Below are positions 59,984 through 64,000 of a stretch of DNA of 64,000 nucleotides, piece by piece. Numbering within the stretch: position 1 is the stretch's first letter; each line of letters opens with the position of its first letter. The notes beneath the pieces were generated by a model. It saw only the letters and a program-made list of their open reading frames with translations. It was not told where the DNA came from and ran no database searches. Origin of the DNA: Streptomyces vilmorinianum (GTDB lineage Bacteria > Actinomycetota > Actinomycetes > Streptomycetales > Streptomycetaceae); the NCBI RefSeq assembly GCF_005517195.1, contig NZ_CP040244.1:3056001-3120000 (forward strand). Reading direction: 5' to 3'. Both the position numbers and the translations under genes were made by a program.

Positions 59984-62385
59984 GCGCGCGGGCCGTATCG
60001 GGGCGGGCCAAAGCGGGGCACGTCGTGCGCAGGCGCGGCGCCCTGGGCAGGGTGGTCCGCGGCGGGATCGGGCGGCGCCGGACGCAGACCGCGGTGATGG
60101 TCGTGACGACGCTGCTCTCGGTGGCGGCCGCCGTCCTCGCCGTCGGGCTGCTCGTCGCCTCCCAGGCGCCGTTCGACCGGGCCTTCGCCCAGCAGCGAGG
60201 GGCGCATCTCACCGTGGAGTTCGACGGCCGGGCGGTGACCTCCGGCCGGCTCGCGGCGACCGCGGACACCGCCGGTGTGGCCGCGGCGGCGGGCCCGTTC
60301 GTCGTCGCCTCCGTACGGCTGCACGCGGACGACGGGGCGCCCCCGGGCTTCGAGCCGCCGGCCCTGACGGTGGTCGGGCGGGCCTCTGCCGACGCCCCGG
60401 TGGACGAGGTGGAGCTGGTCGAGGGACGCTGGGCCCGCGCCCCCGGGGAGATCGTCCTGGAGGCGGGCTCCCGAGGGCCGGGCGCGAAGCCCGGGACGGT
60501 CCTCAGGGCAGGTGACACCGAGCTCACCGTCGTCGGGATCGCCGAGTCGGTGGGGGAGAGCGCCGACGCCTGGGTCGTACCCGCTCAACTGCCCCGGCTG
60601 ACGGGGGCACAGCCCGGCCTGCAGATGCTGTACCGGCTCGCCGACTCCGCCACCCGCGCCGACCTCGCGGCCGGCCGTGCGGCCGTCGCCGCCGCCGTGC
60701 CGCCGCACGCGATCGCCGGCACCCAGTCGTATCTCGACGTCAGACGGACCGCGCAGCAGAACACGGCCGCGTTCGTCCCCTTCGTCACCGCCTTCGCCTT
60801 CCTCGGCCTGGCCCTGTCGGTGCTGGTGATCGGGATCGTGGTCAGCGGCGCGGTCGGCGCCGCGACCCGGCGGATCGGGATCCTCAAGTCCCTCGGCTTC
60901 ACCCCGTTCCAGGTGGGACGGGCGTACGTCGCCCAGGCGCTGATCCCCGCGACGGTGGGCGCCGTGCTGGGCGTCGCCCTCGGCAACGCGCTCGCCGTGC
61001 CGCTGATGGCGGAGGTGGCCGAGGCCTACGGGACGGCGGCCGTACTGATCCCCGTATGGGTGGACCTCGCGGTGCCGGCCGGCGCCCTCGCGGTGGTGGC
61101 CGCGACCGCCTTCGGTCCGGCGCTGCGCGCGGCGCGCCTGCGGACCGCGCGGGTGATCGGCGTCGGCCGGGCCGCGGACGGCGCACAGGGCCGCCGCGTG
61201 CGGCATCTGCTGGGCCGCCTGCCGCTGCCGCGGCCGGTCACCCTGGGCCTGGCGAGTCCCTTCGCCCGCCCGGCGCGTACGGCGACGATGGCCGCCGCGG
61301 TCGCGTTCGGCGCCCTTGCGGTGACGTTCGCCGTCGGCCTCGGCAGCACACTGATCGCGGTCAAGACCGGCGGGGACCCCGACCGGGGCGGCGACGTCAC
61401 GGTCCGCACCCTGGCCCGGCCCGGACCGGACGCGGGGCCGGGCGAGGCGGAGCCCCCGAAACCGGCCGACCCGGCGGCGGTGGCGGCGGCGATCGAGGCC
61501 CGCCCGGACACCGTGTCCTTCCGCCGGATCGCCAAGACGCAGGTGGGCGTGGCCGGTCTGAAGGGCGGCGCACCGCTCGTCGCGTACGAAGGCGATGCCT
61601 CGGGCAGCGGCGCCACGATGGTGTCGGGACGCTGGTTCGGCGCCCCCGGCGAGGCGGTCGCGGCCTCGCGCTTCCTCCAGGCCACGGGCGTGCGGGTGGG
61701 GGAGACGGTCGTCCTGACCGACCGGGGGCGCACGGTCCGGCTGCGGATCGTGGGCGAGGTCTTCGACCTGGGTGACAAGGGGATGGCCCTCCGGACCCAC
61801 GCCTCGTCGATCGCCGTGCTGGAACCCCGTTACCAGCCGGCCGACTTCAGCGTCGAGATCAAGCCCGGTACGGACAGGGGACGGTACGCCGAAGAACTCG
61901 ACGCCGCTCTGCGGCCGCTCGGCGCGCAGGCCGCCGTCACGGAGGCCGGGAAGTCCAGCGTGATCAGGGCGATGCAGGCACTGATCGCGATGCTCACCCT
62001 CATGCTGGTCGCCGTCGCCTGCCTCGGCGTCCTCGACACCGTGGTCCTCGACACCCGGGAACGCGTCCGCGACCTGGGGGTGTTCAAGGCCCTGGGCATG
62101 ACCCCGCGCCAGACCGTCGTCCAGGTCCTCACCTCGGTGGCCGCGATCGGCCTGGTGGCCGGGGCGATCGGGGCCCCGCTCGGGGTGGCGCTGCAGCGCA
62201 CGGTGATGCCGGCGATGGGCCGCGCGGTCGGCACCACCATCCCGCGGGACCACATCGACGTGTACGGCGCGCCGTTGCTGGCCTGCCTGGCGCTCGCCGG
62301 AGTGGCGATCGCGGCCACGGGCGCGGTGTTCCCGGCGCTCTGGGCCGCGCGGACGCCCACGGCACGGGCGCTCAGGGCGGAGTGA
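59980..62385 (+). CDS. FtsX-type ABC permease
   Basis: 801 residues. Ten membrane helices: one at about residues 38-60, three at about 265-385, one at about 440, and four near 665-790; two large outer domains sit between. The two FtsX repeats are clear (LSVLVIGIVVSGAVGAATRRIGILKSLGFTPFQV and VLDTVVLDTRERVRDLGVFKALGMTPRQTV). Probably exports or senses peptide antibiotics or lipids, controlled by the divergent two-component system. ATG overlaps the ATPase stop. Confidence 0.9.
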   Translation: MSARAVSGRAKAGHVVRRRGALGRVVRGGIGRRRTQTAVMVVTTLLSVAAAVLAVGLLVASQAPFDRAFAQQRGAHLTVEFDGRAVTSGRLAATADTAGVAAAAGPFVVASVRLHADDGAPPGFEPPALTVVGRASADAPVDEVELVEGRWARAPGEIVLEAGSRGPGAKPGTVLRAGDTELTVVGIAESVGESADAWVVPAQLPRLTGAQPGLQMLYRLADSATRADLAAGRAAVAAAVPPHAIAGTQSYLDVRRTAQQNTAAFVPFVTAFAFLGLALSVLVIGIVVSGAVGAATRRIGILKSLGFTPFQVGRAYVAQALIPATVGAVLGVALGNALAVPLMAEVAEAYGTAAVLIPVWVDLAVPAGALAVVAATAFGPALRAARLRTARVIGVGRAADGAQGRRVRHLLGRLPLPRPVTLGLASPFARPARTATMAAAVAFGALAVTFAVGLGSTLIAVKTGGDPDRGGDVTVRTLARPGPDAGPGEAEPPKPADPAAVAAAIEARPDTVSFRRIAKTQVGVAGLKGGAPLVAYEGDASGSGATMVSGRWFGAPGEAVAASRFLQATGVRVGETVVLTDRGRTVRLRIVGEVFDLGDKGMALRTHASSIAVLEPRYQPADFSVEIKPGTDRGRYAEELDAALRPLGAQAAVTEAGKSSVIRAMQALIAMLTLMLVAVACLGVLDTVVLDTRERVRDLGVFKALGMTPRQTVVQVLTSVAAIGLVAGAIGAPLGVALQRTVMPAMGRAVGTTIPRDHIDVYGAPLLACLALAGVAIAATGAVFPALWAARTPTARALRAE

Positions 62386-62544
62386 CGGGGCCTCGGGCAC
62401 GGGGCGCGGGTGCGGCGCGTGTGACGTGGTGTGACGTGGCGTGAATTGTGCGCACGGCGGCGGCCTCCCGGGACCTCCGTGGCGCGGGAGCTCGCGGCTG
62501 GGTTACGTTGACCGGACATGCGGGGGCATGCCGACGGGGGTGTG

Positions 62545-64000
62545 ATGGCGCAGGCTCTGGATCCCGACGTCCATGGCGGACCGCCGCCCGAGGCCGTACG
62601 GATCGGCACGTCGAGTTCGTCTCGCGGGGCGGACGTGGTGCTCGCCGCGCTCACCGCCGGCGCGCTCGCGCTCTGCGCCCTCGGGGCCTGGGCGGGGAAC
62701 GGCACGCCGATCCGCAGGACCGTGCTCGCCGCCGGCGCGGCCGTGTGGGCGGTCGTGCTGGTACGGCTGCTCGTACGGATCCTGGCGCCGCAGGCCCTCG
62801 TCGTCTCGGCCGACGGGCTCGAACTGCGCGGCGGACCACGGCGCGTACGGCTCGCCTGGCAGGACATCGAGGCGCTGTTCCTGTTACCCGAGCCGCACAC
62901 ACCGCCATCGGCAGACGATGCGTCCACCCCGTTCCGGGGACGCCTCATGGTGCGGCCCCGCGCGGGCTGCCCCGCCGGGCTCACGCTGCGCGGGTCGCCG
63001 GCGTGGTCTCCGTACGAGGAGGCCGTCGCGCTCGACCTGCGGACCCTGGCGGTGCCCCTGGCGCGCCTCGGTCAGCTCTTCGCGCCGTACGCGGGAGGTC
63101 GTTGGCACGGAACCGACGCCCTGCCCGTCGATCGGGCCGGCGGCGTGACCGTCCGCGGCAGGCTGCTGTCCCGGCGCGCCGCCGCGGTCCTGCGGCTGAG
63201 GCCACTGTTCGTGACGGCCGCCGTCATCGCCTCGGGCGCGGCGGCCGCGGGCCAGGGGATCGGGTTCCCCTCGACGGCCGCCACCGCGGCCGCCGGCTGC
63301 GCCCTCGCCGTGACGGGTACGGGACTGCTGATCCGCCGCCTCAGCCGGACCTGCCGGCTGCGCGTCGACCCGTACGGCGTACGCCTCACGGTCGCCGGGA
63401 CCGAACGAACCCTGCCCTGGGGCCTGCTGGAGGGCGGCCTCGAGACCGGGCCCGCGCTGACCCGGCGCGGCGGAGTCCCGGGCCAGGCGACCGCCGTCCT
63501 CGCGCGGCTCGCGCCGGGCACGGAGCCGCCCGCCCCCCTGCCGTACCGGACCTTCCCCGTGCACGGCGACCAGCGGCTGGTCGAGATCGTGCCGCTGCAC
63601 TCGCCGGGCCTGCTCCACCGGCACGGACTCGACGTGTTCCCCGGACAGTTGGCCGCCGCGCTACGCCGGGCCGGCCCCGACCCGTCGGTCGCCGACAGCG
63701 GCCCGACAGCCGCTCCCGCCTCCGGGGAACCGCTCACGCTGCACGTCTCGCCGACCGCGCCGGGCGCCCACCGGACCATCGCCGCCGCCCTCCGGGCCGA
63801 CACGGGCGGCCGGCCCGTCCGCGTGCTGATCGAACCCGGCCGCTACCCCCAGGCCCTCACCCTCGCCGGCACCGTCGAACTGCGCGCGGCCCAGGGCACG
63901 GACACCGTGGTGATCGAGGTGACCGACGGGGCGGCGGACGCGGCGGCCGTCGACTGCACCGGTCATGTCACCCTCACCGGGCTGCACATCGTCGGCAGGT
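62545..64000 (+). CDS. Membrane protein with right-handed beta-helix domain, partial
   Basis: At least 485 residues, running off the window. Two N-terminal helices (about residues 30-80), a PH-like stretch (ALVVSADGLELRGGPRRVRLAWQDIEAL), a second hydrophobic pair near 210-250, a second PH-like stretch (LRVDPYGVRLTVAGTERTLPWG), then from about residue 390 the start of a pectin-lyase type beta-helix (HRTIAAALRADTGGRPVRVLIEPGRYPQALTL). ATG 62545 has GGGGG ahead; an ATG at 62518 is in frame and could be leaderless. Codon 114 (62884-62886) is TTA, rare in Streptomyces and read by the bldA tRNA. Confidence 0.75.
   Translation, partial: MAQALDPDVHGGPPPEAVRIGTSSSSRGADVVLAALTAGALALCALGAWAGNGTPIRRTVLAAGAAVWAVVLVRLLVRILAPQALVVSADGLELRGGPRRVRLAWQDIEALFLLPEPHTPPSADDASTPFRGRLMVRPRAGCPAGLTLRGSPAWSPYEEAVALDLRTLAVPLARLGQLFAPYAGGRWHGTDALPVDRAGGVTVRGRLLSRRAAAVLRLRPLFVTAAVIASGAAAAGQGIGFPSTAATAAAGCALAVTGTGLLIRRLSRTCRLRVDPYGVRLTVAGTERTLPWGLLEGGLETGPALTRRGGVPGQATAVLARLAPGTEPPAPLPYRTFPVHGDQRLVEIVPLHSPGLLHRHGLDVFPGQLAAALRRAGPDPSVADSGPTAAPASGEPLTLHVSPTAPGAHRTIAAALRADTGGRPVRVLIEPGRYPQALTLAGTVELRAAQGTDTVVIEVTDGAADAAAVDCTGHVTLTGLHIVGR

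Noticed and set aside
59707..62400. An 897-codon frame opposite the FtsX permease
   Set aside because: Low-complexity antisense frame; the permease on the other strand is certain.
1..64000. tRNA, rRNA, riboswitch or phage attachment sites
   Set aside because: I looked through the intergenic stretches and saw no cloverleaf, rRNA segment, integrase or convincing known riboswitch motif; a covariance-model search would be decisive.

Overview
High-GC actinobacterial chromosome, almost certainly Streptomyces. The signs are strong codon-position GC bias, many GTG and TTG starts, ATGA/GTGA overlaps between adjacent genes, a DUF5133 protein, the RheA/Hsp18 pair with its known operator, and a bldA-type TTA codon in the last gene. 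The window has about 61 protein genes (two cut by its ends), one complete insertion sequence and two broken genes. I saw no rRNA, tRNA or CRISPR array.

Layout. 0-3.5 kb: the end of a quinol:fumarate reductase operon (frdB-C-D), then a flavohemoglobin coupled to a PPOX-fold protein. 3.6-7.7 kb: secreted beta-propeller phytase, a divergent LysR/EamA pair with a clear LysR-type palindrome, and a DUF998 membrane protein. 7.7-9.0 kb: a 1300-bp IS5-family element with CTAG target duplication and a passenger gene, inserted at the stop codon of an ANTAR-DUF5133 gene. 9.0-14.4 kb: DUF2267, Hsp18 and its divergent repressor RheA with two operator copies, then small stand-alone enzymes (kinase-like P-loop protein, deaminase, VOC, ASCH, PPOX) and an amidohydrolase remnant. 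14.4-21 kb: a MocR regulator divergent from a PrnB-like (DUF1864) protein, a secreted GH5 endoglycosylceramidase-like enzyme and a 14-TM MFS exporter.

21-28.5 kb looks like an oxygen- or redox-responsive island. Four copies of one palindrome (GGGCCG-TT-CGGCCC type) sit in exactly the three regions that control its genes: coproporphyrinogen/protoporphyrinogen oxidase, a PPOX-fold protein, a possible SLOG-type protein, a VKOR-type disulfide enzyme, a Cys-tailed membrane protein, a DevR/DosR/OsdR-like response regulator and a stand-alone cytochrome oxidase subunit I. My reading is that the orphan regulator controls heme supply, disulfide chemistry and an alternative oxidase through these boxes.

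28.6-33.2 kb carries a dehydrogenase, small proteins and a SulP transporter. 33.2-33.97 kb is a 0.8-kb gene-free block of eight degenerate ~70-bp tandem units plus a ~100-bp duplication of the 3' end of the next gene. 34-41.2 kb is a tightly coupled SWIM / unknown / VWA / MoxR AAA+ / DUF5682 operon. 41.3-47.9 kb is a MarR-controlled acyl-CoA catabolic operon (SDR, amidohydrolase, CoA ligase, MaoC hydratase, MFS importer) whose gene content matches the cou/phd hydroxycinnamate clusters; it ends in an internally deleted alpha/beta-hydrolase and a very strong terminator.

48-56.2 kb is a complete peptide-type ABC importer operon, a divergent LacI regulator with palindromic operators, and a YtcJ-type amidohydrolase. 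56.3-64 kb has a TetR gene with a probable leaderless promoter, a LuxR-type two-component system divergent from an FtsX-type ABC exporter, and the start of a membrane protein with a beta-helix domain that runs off the window.
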